NCBI GenBank assembly: GCA_000383715.1
Contig: KB911917.1
Location: 1 to 64,000, forward strand
Source: Verrucomicrobia bacterium SCGC AAA164-E04
Lineage (GTDB): Bacteria; Verrucomicrobiota; Verrucomicrobiia; Limisphaerales; AAA164-E04
Reading direction: 5' to 3'
DNA: 64,000 nt
In this document: piece by piece, positions 13,493 to 22,451 of the stretch
Numbering within the stretch: position 1 is the stretch's first letter
Layout: each line of letters opens with the position of its first letter
The notes under the pieces: generated by a model
Told to the model about the DNA's origin: nothing
The model's database searches: none
The model's input: the letters and a program-made list of their open reading frames with translations, nothing else
Program-made: the position numbers and the translations under genes

Positions 13493-15169
13493 ATGTCACC
13501 CACAAGTTATGCTTTAGGACTGGATTACGGCACCAATTCAGTGAGATGCCTTATCATTGACGCTCAAAGCGGCCAGGAAGCAGCAAGTGCTGTGGCCCTT
13601 TATGAGCATGGACAGCAAGGGATTGTGAGCAACCCAAAAATACCTGATTTGGCGCGCCAGCATCCAGAGGATTATTTGAAGGGGGCCGTTGCCTCGGTGA
13701 AAAAGGCATTAATATTAGCAGCTGAAAACAATACACAATTCCATCCTGATCAGATTCTGGGAATTGGTATCGACGCGACTGGCAGCACTCCCATGCCCAT
13801 CGACAAAAATGGGAATTCCCTTGTCAGACAACCCCAGTTTGCTGATGAGCCTGCTGCCATGGCGTGGCTATGGAAAGATCATACGGCATCCGAAGAAGCA
13901 CAAAAGCTGACTGCAGCAGCCTCCGTGGATAAACCTGAGTATCTGGAGAAATGCGGCGGCAACTATTCATCAGAGTGGTTCTGGGCAAAACTGTGGCGCT
14001 GTGCGCAGTCAAATCCGGAAGTGGTTGCCGCTGCATATAGCTGGATTGAAATATCCGATTGGATACCGGCAATTTTAACGGGCAAAGAACAAAACCCAGT
14101 TCGAAACATTTGTGCTGCTGGCCATAAAGCCCTCTACAACACAGATTGGGGGGGCTATCCTGACGAGGCCTTTCTGGCAGCACAGCACCCAGAGCTGGCA
14201 AGAATCAGAAGATCTCTGGACAATGCCATAGTCCAGCCAATCCACGAACCAGCAGGACATTTGAGTCCATCCTGGGCATCGAAATTGGGGCTGAAGCCAG
14301 GAACTCCCATTGCGACAGGAGCATTGGATGCCCACATGGGAGCAGTTGGCTGTGGAATCAAGCAAGGTACGATGGTCAAAATCATGGGAACTTCGACTTG
14401 CGATATTATCGTAGCACCACAAATACAGGAACTGCCGTTCATTCCTGGGTTATGTGGAATTGTGTCTGAGTCCGTCTTACCCGGTCATCATGGATTGGAG
14501 GCAGGACAATCTGCTGTTGGCGATTTATTTGGTTGGTGGGTAGATAATATTCTAGGTGATTCCGCTCATACGCATGCTTCCTTGACTGATGAAGCAATTT
14601 TACTGAAACCTGGAGAAACTGGTTTATTGGCTCTGGACTGGAATAATGGGAATAGATGCCTGCTGTGCGATCCACAGCTCACGGGACTGATCCTAGGCCA
14701 AACCATACAAACCAGACCATCAGAGATATACCGTGCATTGATCGAAGCAACTGCGTTTGGAGCGAGGATGATTCTTGAGCAAATGGCCCGCCATGGGATT
14801 CCGGTAAATAAAGTCATTGCTTGTGGTGGCTTGGCTGAACAAAACCCCATGCTCATGCAAATTTATGCAGATATTACACATTGCGAGATCCTGATTTCCG
14901 GCTCCAATCAAACGTGTGCACTAGGGGGAGTCATCGCAGGAAGTGTGGTTGGAGGCATTTACCCAGACATCATGACAGCTCAAAGCCATTTGACCTCTAC
15001 CAAATCAATGAGTTACAAGCCGAACCAGGCCTCAATGATCGTTTACGATTGTTTGTTCAATCTTTACCGGCAGCTGCACGATTCATTCGGCGCTCAATCG
15101 AATCCCAATCCCAGCATGCACGGCGTCATGAAAGAGCTTCTACTGATCCGCCAAAAAGAACGGATTTAA
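13493..15169 (+). CDS. araB: Ribulokinase (FGGY family)
   Basis: This 558-residue FGGY kinase phosphorylates L-ribulose to L-ribulose 5-phosphate. Motifs are GLDYGTNSVRC near residue 6, GIDATGSTPMP, DEPAAMAWLWKDHT, GALDAHMGAVGCG and the FGGY C-terminal signature region ACGGLAEQNPMLMQI with TCALGGVIAGS. The length matches AraB of E. coli (566). I use the ATG at 13493; a TTG 36 nt upstream is open but overlaps the pseudopilin gene. A run of eight C at 13478-13485 precedes the start and there is no clear Shine-Dalgarno. No araA or araD is nearby, so its pathway context is missing here. Confidence 0.92.
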   Translation: MSPTSYALGLDYGTNSVRCLIIDAQSGQEAASAVALYEHGQQGIVSNPKIPDLARQHPEDYLKGAVASVKKALILAAENNTQFHPDQILGIGIDATGSTPMPIDKNGNSLVRQPQFADEPAAMAWLWKDHTASEEAQKLTAAASVDKPEYLEKCGGNYSSEWFWAKLWRCAQSNPEVVAAAYSWIEISDWIPAILTGKEQNPVRNICAAGHKALYNTDWGGYPDEAFLAAQHPELARIRRSLDNAIVQPIHEPAGHLSPSWASKLGLKPGTPIATGALDAHMGAVGCGIKQGTMVKIMGTSTCDIIVAPQIQELPFIPGLCGIVSESVLPGHHGLEAGQSAVGDLFGWWVDNILGDSAHTHASLTDEAILLKPGETGLLALDWNNGNRCLLCDPQLTGLILGQTIQTRPSEIYRALIEATAFGARMILEQMARHGIPVNKVIACGGLAEQNPMLMQIYADITHCEILISGSNQTCALGGVIAGSVVGGIYPDIMTAQSHLTSTKSMSYKPNQASMIVYDCLFNLYRQLHDSFGAQSNPNPSMHGVMKELLLIRQKERI

Positions 15170-15180
15170 GCCGTTTTTTC
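15158..15180 (+). terminator. Terminator overlapping the ribulokinase stop
   Basis: AACGG-ATTTAAG-CCGTT followed by T-rich sequence. The TAA stop codon lies in the hairpin loop. Confidence 0.6.
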
Positions 15181-15688
15181 TTTCATAACACTTCCCATAA
15201 TCAAGCTCCGATGCATTGAAACTCTCAAGCCTCCATCAGAATGCGTGAATGGAAAATCGAATACGATCGCCCAAAGGGATGCAAATAAAGATAGTGCCGC
15301 TGAAAAGTCACCTCCACACAACGGTTTCGGAAGAAACTTGAAATGAACTGATTTCTACCTAAAGATTTCGTTCTGGAAATCATGAGTTTCAGAAGCTCAA
15401 AGGCTCGAAAAGAATCTTTCAGTGTTTTTTGTTAAAAAAAGCTCATTACCGAAATATTTGGATAAGAAGCAACCAGAAACATCTACTACCTGCACGCACA
15501 AAGAATATTGCCAAAAACCACACCAATCCATTTCGATGTGAGAATCCGGCCACCGCTCAGCCGAAGCAGCGAAGACATGCGAGAAACAGTATGATTAATA
15601 TTGCAGTCAGATATATCTTTCAAATTCGTCGAAGGAATGGCCACTGGAGATTCGAGCGGATTTCACAATAAAAAAATTTAACGCGAGC
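15181..15688. other. Gene-free intergenic region
   Basis: No gene is supported. An 80-codon open frame (15429-15671) has the low-complexity look of chance sequence and no Shine-Dalgarno. No convincing promoter or RNA structure was seen apart from the terminator at its left edge. Confidence 0.5.
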
Positions 15689-16069
15689 ATGACTGAGAAT
15701 CTGAGCAAGGAAATGGATGAAGTGTCCACAAAGTTAAAGGGCCTTTATCGTGACATTGGGAAGGATGGCACCATGGAATTGGTTTCAGATTTTCTGGAGA
15801 GCACTCCTGAGCGGTTGAATGAAATGTTAGAGAGTCTGAGCTCGCCTGACCTGAAAAATTTAAGAAGACTGGCCCATTCTTACAGGTCTGTGTGCCAGAT
15901 CTACGGCTTGAATTTGATGTCAAGCATATGTGCGGATCTGGAGAAATCTGCCTTGGGGGAAGACAAGGTGTCTTCTGAAAAACTGATTAAACAACTTAAA
16001 GAACTCTTCAGGGCGGTCGTGCCAGTGATGAAGGGGAATCATTGCTCGGAAGAAATGGGAGAGAAATAA
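15689..16069 (+). CDS. Orphan histidine phosphotransfer (Hpt) domain protein
   Basis: The 126-residue all-helical protein has the layout of a single Hpt domain: a leading helix (DFLESTPERLNEMLESL) and the phospho-accepting helix LRRLAHSYRSVCQIYGL. This second motif matches the AHxLKGxxxxxGA signature, with the histidine near residue 62. A further helix is rich in acidic residues (ICADLEKSA). Such proteins relay phosphate between hybrid kinases and response regulators. No kinase is adjacent; a hybrid kinase lies about 9 kb away. The basic residue after the histidine (usually Lys) is Arg in SYRS, and the glycine is replaced by Ser, so activity is plausible but not certain. Confidence 0.65.
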   Translation: MTENLSKEMDEVSTKLKGLYRDIGKDGTMELVSDFLESTPERLNEMLESLSSPDLKNLRRLAHSYRSVCQIYGLNLMSSICADLEKSALGEDKVSSEKLIKQLKELFRAVVPVMKGNHCSEEMGEK

Positions 16070-16187
16070 AAAGCTGTATTGAGCTCAGTCCATTTCTCGC
16101 TCAGAACACTTCTCAAATCTATTTCAGCTCCTTCTTCTAACAGGCAGTTGTTGACTTCCCCGCACGATCTCCGTTTCAATCTTGCCT

Positions 16188-17072
16188 ATGATTAAGTCGA
16201 TGACCGGCTATGGCCGGGGAGAGAGCGTGGACAAAGGGTATCGAGTGGTTGCGGAAATCAATTCTGTCAACCGAAAACAACTCGAATTCGCAATGTCTTT
16301 ACCTCGGGAATTTGACGCCCTGGAAGGCAAGCTACGCTCTTACTTGAGTGGTTTTCTGTCAAGAGGACGTATTCAGGTAAGGGTACAACTATCCGATCTG
16401 GAAGGCAACGATTGCGCAGAACCCCGCATCAACCAGCAATTAGCTGAAACCTCTATCAAATCGCTTCAATCACTCGCGTCCAAGATGGGCACGAGGACGG
16501 AGGTCAATTTGGAGCTTCTGACCCGTATTCCGGGTGTCTTGAAAATTGATCCGAAAATCCCGGATGCAGAGAGCATCTGGTCGACCCTGAAATCAGCCGT
16601 TGAACAAGCCATGAAAGGTTTGATTTCAATGAGAGAAACCGAAGGCAAGCACCTTCACAAGGATTTGACAGAACGTATCAAGTCCATGCGTGAATCCCTT
16701 GCACAAATCCAGACAAAAGCTTCAGAGCTACCGGCTAAGCATCGACAACTATTGATGGATCGATTAAAGCATGCGGGACTTGATCAGATCGACCTCACCG
16801 ATGAGCGCATACTGAAAGAACTGGTCTTGTTTGCTGACAAAAGCGATATAACCGAGGAAATCACCCGGCTTGAAAGCCATTTTGAACATTTCAACTCACT
16901 TTGTGAGAAGCAGCAACAAGTTGGACGCAGTCTGGATTTTCTGGCTCAAGAAATGTTCAGAGAAATTAATACGATCGGATCCAAAGCTTCCAACCATGAA
17001 ATCGCACACATTGTGGTAACGTTAAAGACAGAATTGGAAAAATTCCGCGAACAAGTTCAAAATCTTGAATAA
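16188..17072 (+). CDS. yicC: YicC family endoribonuclease-like protein
   Basis: The 294-residue protein begins MIKSMTGYGRGE, the signature of the YicC family, and has the C-terminal DUF1732 part (LDFLAQEMFREINTIGSKA). Members act as RNases or RNase adaptors with a growth-phase phenotype in E. coli. The chosen ATG lies two codons after an in-frame TTG. It directly precedes gmk, the standard yicC-gmk-coaBC arrangement of many bacteria, and the gmk ribosome-binding site overlaps its TAA stop, suggesting translational coupling. Confidence 0.93.
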   Translation: MIKSMTGYGRGESVDKGYRVVAEINSVNRKQLEFAMSLPREFDALEGKLRSYLSGFLSRGRIQVRVQLSDLEGNDCAEPRINQQLAETSIKSLQSLASKMGTRTEVNLELLTRIPGVLKIDPKIPDAESIWSTLKSAVEQAMKGLISMRETEGKHLHKDLTERIKSMRESLAQIQTKASELPAKHRQLLMDRLKHAGLDQIDLTDERILKELVLFADKSDITEEITRLESHFEHFNSLCEKQQQVGRSLDFLAQEMFREINTIGSKASNHEIAHIVVTLKTELEKFREQVQNLE

Positions 17073-17076
17073 GGAG
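17071..17076 (+). promoter_or_regulatory. gmk ribosome-binding site overlapping the yicC stop
   Basis: AAGGAG, full consensus, overlaps the yicC TAA and lies 7 nt before ATC at 17084. It is 34 nt from the next usable start codon, TTG 17111, so it decides the start. Confidence 0.7.
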
Positions 17077-17083
17077 CCATACT

Positions 17084-17728
17084 ATCGCTACCAGTCAACA
17101 TATCCCCCTTTTGCTTTTGATTACGGCGCCTTCAGGTTCTGGCAAAACCACCCTGTGCCAGAATTTAATGAATGCAGAACCACAGGTAAGCCGGGTCATT
17201 ACCTGCACCACGCGCTCCCCCAGAGCCAACGAAAGGCAAGGGGTTGATTATCACTTTCTGGACAAGAAGGCTTTTGAAGAGGGAATCCAGAACGCCGATT
17301 TTCTGGAATATGCCGAGGTCTATGGAAACCATTATGGAACTCGAAAGAAGGATATCTTTAATCAACTTGAAGAAGGCCAGGATATATTGCTCAATATTGA
17401 CGTGCAAGGGGCAGAAAATATTCGTAACCACGCAAAACATGACCCCAAACTCCATAAATCTCTCGTCACCGTATTCCTGAGCCCTCCGAGTTTTGGTGAA
17501 CTTGAAAGTAGGCTAAGAAACCGGGATACCGATCAACAAGAGGTGATTCTCAAGCGACTGGCTCACGCAAAAAGAGAAATTGAGCATTGGGGGTTCTTTG
17601 ATTTCCTGATTATATCAGGTTCTGTGAAAGAAGATTTACGCAGGCTGCAAGGCATCGTTCAATCGGAACGCTTGAAAGCGCATCGTCAACAGCTTCCCGC
17701 TGCGATTCAAAATGCGTTGGAAAATTGA
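17084..17728 (+). CDS. gmk: Guanylate kinase (probable ATC start)
   Basis: The enzyme phosphorylates GMP to GDP. The P-loop is APSGSGKT. The GMP-binding segment includes TTRSPRANERQGVDYHF (S/TRxxRxxE and DYxF motifs), and DILLNIDVQGAENI is the Walker B region. No ATG or GTG fits the start. A TTG at 17111 is open but has no Shine-Dalgarno and would leave only five residues before APSG. AAGGAG (17071-17076) lies 7 nt before an in-frame ATC at 17084, giving MATSQHIPLLLLITAPSG, the same length of N-terminus as the E. coli enzyme, and 214 residues in total (E. coli 207). I therefore annotate the ATC start; the product itself is certain. Confidence 0.88.
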   Translation: MATSQHIPLLLLITAPSGSGKTTLCQNLMNAEPQVSRVITCTTRSPRANERQGVDYHFLDKKAFEEGIQNADFLEYAEVYGNHYGTRKKDIFNQLEEGQDILLNIDVQGAENIRNHAKHDPKLHKSLVTVFLSPPSFGELESRLRNRDTDQQEVILKRLAHAKREIEHWGFFDFLIISGSVKEDLRRLQGIVQSERLKAHRQQLPAAIQNALEN

Positions 17729-17751
17729 CTTAATAAAACGCATAGGAAAAA

Positions 17752-18294
17752 ATGAGCAAGAAGATCGCACTCGGTGTCACAGGCTCAATTGCTGCTCACA
17801 AAGCCATTGATATTGCCAGCGAACTCACCAAAAAAGGACATCAAATCACGGTCATAATGACTCAGGATGCACAAAAATTCATCACTCCTCTGCCGTTCAA
17901 AACACTTTCACGCCGCCCCGTCATCACCGACTCATATGACGAGGAAGATGGTTGGAAACCTGCGCATATTCGTTTAGCAGATGAGGCAGACCTGCTTTTA
18001 GTCGCGCCCGCCACAGCAAAGACAATAGCTGGTTTATCACTGGGATTGGCAAACGATGCACTGACATGCGTTGCACTCGCTTTGAATCCAGAGGCGAAAA
18101 TCCTGCTCGCTCCTGCTATGAATGGTAAAATGTGGCAGCACCCCGCCACTCAAGCACATGTCAGCACCTTGGCTGCACGAGGAGCTCAATTTATTGGCCC
18201 TGAGGAGGGTATGTTATCATGCGGTTACGAAGGTGTTGGCAGGTTGTGGAAAACCCATGAAATCGTAGATAAGGCATTGGAATTGCTAGCATAG
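17752..18294 (+). CDS. coaC: Phosphopantothenoylcysteine decarboxylase (CoaC-type flavoprotein)
   Basis: The 180-residue HFCD flavoprotein has GVTGSIAAHKAID (FMN phosphate loop and catalytic His), VAPATAKTIAGL, PAMNGKMWQHPAT (the PASANT-like PXMNxxMW substrate motif) and EEGMLSCGYEGVGRL with the active-site cysteine. It decarboxylates 4'-phospho-N-pantothenoylcysteine in coenzyme A synthesis. Most bacteria fuse it to CoaB synthetase; here the CoaB half is absent, and the next gene is a histidine kinase. A stand-alone coaB must exist elsewhere. It follows gmk by 23 nt. Related decarboxylases (e.g. for lantibiotics) are unlikely given the neighbours. Confidence 0.88.
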   Translation: MSKKIALGVTGSIAAHKAIDIASELTKKGHQITVIMTQDAQKFITPLPFKTLSRRPVITDSYDEEDGWKPAHIRLADEADLLLVAPATAKTIAGLSLGLANDALTCVALALNPEAKILLAPAMNGKMWQHPATQAHVSTLAARGAQFIGPEEGMLSCGYEGVGRLWKTHEIVDKALELLA

Positions 18295-18317
18295 ATCCAA
18301 TGTCCTGATCTCGCGCC

Positions 18318-19691
18318 ATGTCATTCGATCGATTAGCAAGTTTCTTCAAAAAACGCTGGCCTCATCTGGAAAAAAACCGGGATGTGGAAAGCAAACGCAT
18401 CGCAAGCCGCATCAAAACAGTTGAGTGCGACTTTGGGCTACCCGTCAAAGCTTGCCTACTTCTACTACTTGGCTACTACCTGTTTTTTTCAAACTGGGTG
18501 CACGATGTGGCCAATACCCGCGAGGTAGCTTTGACCATTGTGCGCCAGTTTTTCATTATCTACACCTTCCTCAACATAGGCTGTGGAATCATGATTGCGG
18601 GAATGAAGCAGCTTCCACTTTGGTTCAATCAACTGATTGTCCTTGCCATCAGCGTCCTAGATATGCTTTTCCTCTCTGCTCTGACGCTGGTGACAGGAGG
18701 ATTTCAAAGCTTGCTGTTCTGGCTTTTCTTGCTCTTGATCGTTCGCAATGCTCTAAGTATATACGCTCCAACGACCCAGATCACCGTAAACACACTGACC
18801 GTCATTTGCTTCATGATGGCAGGGCTGACAGATCTTGCGATAGCCAGAGTCGAATTGGAATCCGTGAATACCAACACCGATTCTTTTGTTTTGAGACTGG
18901 TGATTCTGGGTACCATGACCTTGTGGTGCTACGGCTTTCAAACCTTGTTTGACAAGCAGAGACGGGCTGAGGATGAGTCAAGAGAATTCAAAATACGTCA
19001 AGAGCAGCTTCAGGCCACAGGCAGACTAGCAGCTGAGATAGCCCACCAGTTAAAGAACCCGCTCGGAATCATCAACAATGCTGCCTTTACCCTGCAAAGA
19101 ACGGTTAAAGAGGGAAAAACGATTACGCAGCAAATCCACCTGATCAGAGAGGAAGTCCACCGATCCGACCGCATCATCACCGACCTCATGGGTTTCGCCC
19201 AACTTGCAGAAGGTTCTGTCGAACCTTTGAATATTCCAGAAGAAATGGATCAAGCCGTTGAACAGGTTTTTCCAGAAGCAGCAGATTTCAAGATGAAAAT
19301 TGAACGCGACTACGCACCAGCTCTTCCAAAAGTTTTTATGCAGAGAGGGCATTTCAATGAAATCATGGTCAACATCCTTCAGAATGCAAGAGAGGCCATA
19401 CCTGAAAATTGCAAAATTAAACTGACAGCCTCAGCCGGTGAGGATTATTCAATCCTCGTCACCATTGAAGATAGCGGTCCAGGAATGTCGCAAGAGTTAT
19501 TGGATCAAGTTTTTGAACCTTATTTCACGACCAAAGAAAAAGGAACCGGATTGGGCCTGGCCATCGTCAGACACAATGTAGAAATTTACGGAGGACATCT
19601 AAAGGTAGAATCACAGCTTGGCGAAGGCACCAAGTTCATACTACAATTTCCCGCTCGAACGTTGATCAAATTGCAAAGAAATCAGGGATGA
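18318..19691 (+). CDS. Membrane sensor histidine kinase
   Basis: This is a 457-residue kinase. About six hydrophobic segments fill residues 42-210, with no extracellular domain of size, so it probably senses within the membrane. A short coiled region leads to the H box AEIAHQLKNPLGII near residue 238, then the N box (NILQNAREAIPE), G1 (EDSGPGMS), F box (FEPYFTTKEKGTGLGL) and G2. Its stop overlaps the start of the NtrC-family regulator by 4 nt (ATGA), so the two form a coupled two-component pair, like the NtrB/NtrC, AtoS/AtoC or PilS/PilR systems. Confidence 0.92.
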   Translation: MSFDRLASFFKKRWPHLEKNRDVESKRIASRIKTVECDFGLPVKACLLLLLGYYLFFSNWVHDVANTREVALTIVRQFFIIYTFLNIGCGIMIAGMKQLPLWFNQLIVLAISVLDMLFLSALTLVTGGFQSLLFWLFLLLIVRNALSIYAPTTQITVNTLTVICFMMAGLTDLAIARVELESVNTNTDSFVLRLVILGTMTLWCYGFQTLFDKQRRAEDESREFKIRQEQLQATGRLAAEIAHQLKNPLGIINNAAFTLQRTVKEGKTITQQIHLIREEVHRSDRIITDLMGFAQLAEGSVEPLNIPEEMDQAVEQVFPEAADFKMKIERDYAPALPKVFMQRGHFNEIMVNILQNAREAIPENCKIKLTASAGEDYSILVTIEDSGPGMSQELLDQVFEPYFTTKEKGTGLGLAIVRHNVEIYGGHLKVESQLGEGTKFILQFPARTLIKLQRNQG

Positions 19692-21073
19692 ACAGAAATC
19701 TACCCCCCATCCTCATCGTTGATGATGAGAAAAATATGCGCATTTCGCTCGCAACCGTCATGAAAGATGAGGGCTATGAAACAATAGCCGCGGAATCAGC
19801 AGAGGAAGCGCTTGAAATGCTCAAGACGGAGCCATGCTTTCTTGTCATTACAGATGCTCGGCTGGGAGGGATGAGTGGCTATGAATTTCTCAAGGAGATG
19901 TCCAAGGGCAAACCTGATCTTCCCATTTTGATGATTACAGCTTATGCCACACCGAAACTCGCTGTTGAAGCAATTAAGTCGGGTGCCATTGATTACCTGG
20001 CAAAGCCATTTGCCCCGGAGGAATTACTGCACGCAGTGGCTCGATGCGCCGAGAGGCATGCACTCATTCAAGAAAATCTGGCATTGAAAAATGCCAGTAA
20101 AACCTCCTTTGGCTTGGAAAAAATCATCGGAGAATCCGCAGGTATAAATTCCATGAGGGAACTGATCAAAACAGTCGCCCCCACCAATGCCACCGTTCTG
20201 GTTCTAGGAGAGAGCGGAACCGGCAAAGAACTCATCGCTGGAGCCATCCATGCACTCAGTCAGAGAAGAGAGGAAAGCTATACGCGCATCAATTGTGCTG
20301 CCATTCCAGACCAACTTCTGGAAAGTGAACTCTTTGGTCACGAGAAAGGAGCTTTCACTGGGGCCATTAAAAATAAAGTGGGGCGTATGGAAGAGGCCGA
20401 TGGGGGAACAGTTTTTCTTGATGAAATTGGTGACATGAGCCGCCCTCTGCAGGCCAAGCTGTTGCGTTTTTTAGAGGATGGAACATTCACTCGAGTTGGA
20501 GGTAACCAGGAATTACAGGTCGATGTAAGACTCATTGCCGCTACAAACAGAGATATCGTTGAAGCCATTCGTGGAAATCAGTTTCGGGAAGATTTGTTCC
20601 ATCGTCTGAATGTGGTTCAATTCACTCCACCCGCTCTTAGGGAGAGGGGAGAGGATGTGATTACTTTAGCAAAGCATTTCCTCAAGTTTTTTTCGATGAT
20701 GATGAATAAAACGATCGATGATTTCACAGACGAGGCAACAAGCCTCCTTCGCACGCACCACTGGCCCGGAAATGTGCGTGAACTGAGAAATGCAATCGAA
20801 AGGTGCGTTATTCTGGAAACAGGAGAGCAAATTAAGCCCTCGAGCCTTCCGGATTTCAAAGTGGAATCGCGTCTGGGAAATTCAGAACCTTCCGGGGCAA
20901 AGTCCGACGCATCCCTCGAAGAGCAATTAAAAGAGACCGAACGAGATATTATCCTGCAGAAACTTTCAGCAACAGATTTCAATATTGAAACCGCTGCTGA
21001 AACGCTTCAGTTGAAACCCCATGATTTGCGTTACAGGATGCACCAGTTGAAACTCGAGCTTGATTCGGACTAG
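19688..21073 (+). CDS. Sigma-54-dependent response regulator (NtrC family)
   Basis: The 461-residue protein has a receiver (ILIVDDEKNMR, phospho-Asp in VITDARLGGMSG, K in LAKPFAPEE). A sigma-54 AAA+ domain follows, with Walker A GESGTGKE, the sigma-54-contacting GAFTGA loop in HEKGAFTGAIKN, and GTVFLDEIGDM. The C-terminus is a Fis-type helix-turn-helix (NIETAAETLQL). It activates sigma-54 promoters when phosphorylated by the preceding kinase. Targets are not evident. The GESERGTGK and ESELFGHE stretches are canonical, so the ATPase should work. Confidence 0.95.
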   Translation: MNRNLPPILIVDDEKNMRISLATVMKDEGYETIAAESAEEALEMLKTEPCFLVITDARLGGMSGYEFLKEMSKGKPDLPILMITAYATPKLAVEAIKSGAIDYLAKPFAPEELLHAVARCAERHALIQENLALKNASKTSFGLEKIIGESAGINSMRELIKTVAPTNATVLVLGESGTGKELIAGAIHALSQRREESYTRINCAAIPDQLLESELFGHEKGAFTGAIKNKVGRMEEADGGTVFLDEIGDMSRPLQAKLLRFLEDGTFTRVGGNQELQVDVRLIAATNRDIVEAIRGNQFREDLFHRLNVVQFTPPALRERGEDVITLAKHFLKFFSMMMNKTIDDFTDEATSLLRTHHWPGNVRELRNAIERCVILETGEQIKPSSLPDFKVESRLGNSEPSGAKSDASLEEQLKETERDIILQKLSATDFNIETAAETLQLKPHDLRYRMHQLKLELDSD

Positions 21074-21108
21074 ATTTCAGAATCAGGATTAGACAACCTA
21101 ACTCCCAC

Positions 21109-21510
21109 GTGTTAAAAAACTTTTTCATGATAGAATTGAGATCAATATGGTTCCTGGCACAGTCCGATATTAATCGGATGGGATCCAGCATTCCGACTCC
21201 GGATTCGGGAACCCGGGAAATCCGATGGTTCGATGACATGGCCATCGTGATGGGGATTGGTTTACTTTTGATGCTCGCTTTGGCTCTCTGGATCAAGTTT
21301 TTCCGTAAATCCTCCAATACAAGGGTTAGAGAAAAAGACGCATTCAGGAGTGTTCCTGATGGCTCTTCCCTTTCCAATGAAAACTCGGAGACGGAGAGGC
21401 GCCGGAAGAAAAGAAGACGCAGACGACGCGATCACAGACCACGTAACCCCACACTGGCTGAAACTGGGGGACTTCCGGCACCAAAAGAGCTCGACGAGCA
21501 GGATTCATAG
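21109..21510 (+). CDS. Small single-pass membrane protein with polybasic tail
   Basis: This 133-residue protein is not recognised as a named family. About 45 N-terminal residues come first, then one hydrophobic segment (MAIVMGIGLLLMLALALWI) and a very basic block RRRKKRRRRRRDHRPR before a short acidic end. The 21109 start is GTG; an ATG six codons later (21127) is an alternative. It ends 9 nt before the squalene/phytoene synthase start, so they are probably co-transcribed. A nucleic-acid or anionic-lipid contact by the tail is only a guess. Confidence 0.65.
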   Translation: MLKNFFMIELRSIWFLAQSDINRMGSSIPTPDSGTREIRWFDDMAIVMGIGLLLMLALALWIKFFRKSSNTRVREKDAFRSVPDGSSLSNENSETERRRKKRRRRRRDHRPRNPTLAETGGLPAPKELDEQDS

Positions 21511-21519
21511 AAGACATCA

Positions 21520-22398
21520 ATGAGTCAGGTTCAGGCCAGTAAAAAAGTCACGAAAAAAAGCGCTTCCAATCTGGCGCTAGCTTTCGTGCTGCTCCCTAAA
21601 CACAAGAAGGAAGCAATGTGCGCTCTCTACGCGTTCTGTAGAGAGGTGGATGATGTTGCCGACAGCGAGAAGCATTCTGTCGAGGAAAAACGAGTTGAGC
21701 TGAAGCGGTGGCGTGAAGATTTACAGCGAGCTTGTCAGGATGAGGAACCAAACATCCCCATTGTCAAAGAGCTCAAACCAGTCATTCATGAATGTGATCT
21801 ACCAGCAGAGCATCTTGAGGCTTTGATCGATGGTATGGAGATGGACCTTACCAAAACGAGATACGATTCATGGGATGATTTGGCCAATTACTGCTATCAT
21901 GTAGCCTCTGTCGTAGGTCTGTTGAGCGTTAAGGTATTCGGTTACAATCATTCCTCTCTGGATGACTATGGATACCATCTGGGGCAGGCTTTGCAACTCA
22001 CCAACATCCTGCGCGATGTGAGAGTGGATGCCGAAAAAGGCCGTATTTATCTTCCTCAAGACTTGCTCAGAAAGCATGGAGTTTCGGATGATGACATTCT
22101 GAATTACAGATTCACTCCAGACTTTCGAGCAGTTGCCAAGGCAGTTGCCGAAAGAGCAAGAGGTCATTATCGCTCGGCAAGCCAATACGTCTATCCTGAT
22201 AAGAGAAGGCTTCTGGTTGCATCCGAAATGATGGCAAGCGTCTACTGGAGAATTCTCCTGAAAATTGAAAAATCAGATTATCAGGTTTTAAGCCCAAAAC
22301 TAACCAAGCTGACAAAGGCTCATAAACTTGGCATATTAGCTAGAAGTGCCGTCAGGTATTGGCTGAATATTAATTCTTCCGATTACGGGCCACGTTAG
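21520..22398 (+). CDS. Squalene/phytoene synthase family protein
   Basis: The 292-residue all-helical prenyl synthase joins two prenyl diphosphates head to head. It has the first Asp-rich motif CREVDDVADS near residue 41 and the second, TNILRDVRVDAEKGRIYLP, near 160, plus YCYHVASVVGL. The family covers presqualene diphosphate synthase HpnD and squalene synthase HpnC used for hopanoids, and phytoene synthase CrtB. The sequence leans to the HpnD side, but no hpn or crt neighbour is present to decide. Cytoplasmic face of the membrane. Convergent with the C39 peptidase gene. Confidence 0.88.
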   Translation: MSQVQASKKVTKKSASNLALAFVLLPKHKKEAMCALYAFCREVDDVADSEKHSVEEKRVELKRWREDLQRACQDEEPNIPIVKELKPVIHECDLPAEHLEALIDGMEMDLTKTRYDSWDDLANYCYHVASVVGLLSVKVFGYNHSSLDDYGYHLGQALQLTNILRDVRVDAEKGRIYLPQDLLRKHGVSDDDILNYRFTPDFRAVAKAVAERARGHYRSASQYVYPDKRRLLVASEMMASVYWRILLKIEKSDYQVLSPKLTKLTKAHKLGILARSAVRYWLNINSSDYGPR

Positions 22399-22431
22399 CT
22401 CTGGGCCTCATCATTTCGTCGACTTCATGAC

Positions 22432-22451
22432 TTGGCAGTGCCTACTGCCAA
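22432..22451. terminator. Short hairpin between convergent genes
   Basis: TTGGCAGT-GCCT-ACTGCCAA, an 8-bp perfect stem overlapping the stop of the C39 gene and lying 33 nt past the synthase stop. It has no clear U tract, so its use as a terminator is uncertain. Confidence 0.35.

Noticed and set aside
15429-15671. 80-codon plus-strand frame
   Set aside because: Composition looks random and no ribosome-binding site precedes it.
17111-17728. TTG start for guanylate kinase
   Set aside because: It lacks a Shine-Dalgarno and shortens the family N-terminus; kept only as an alternative to the ATC start.
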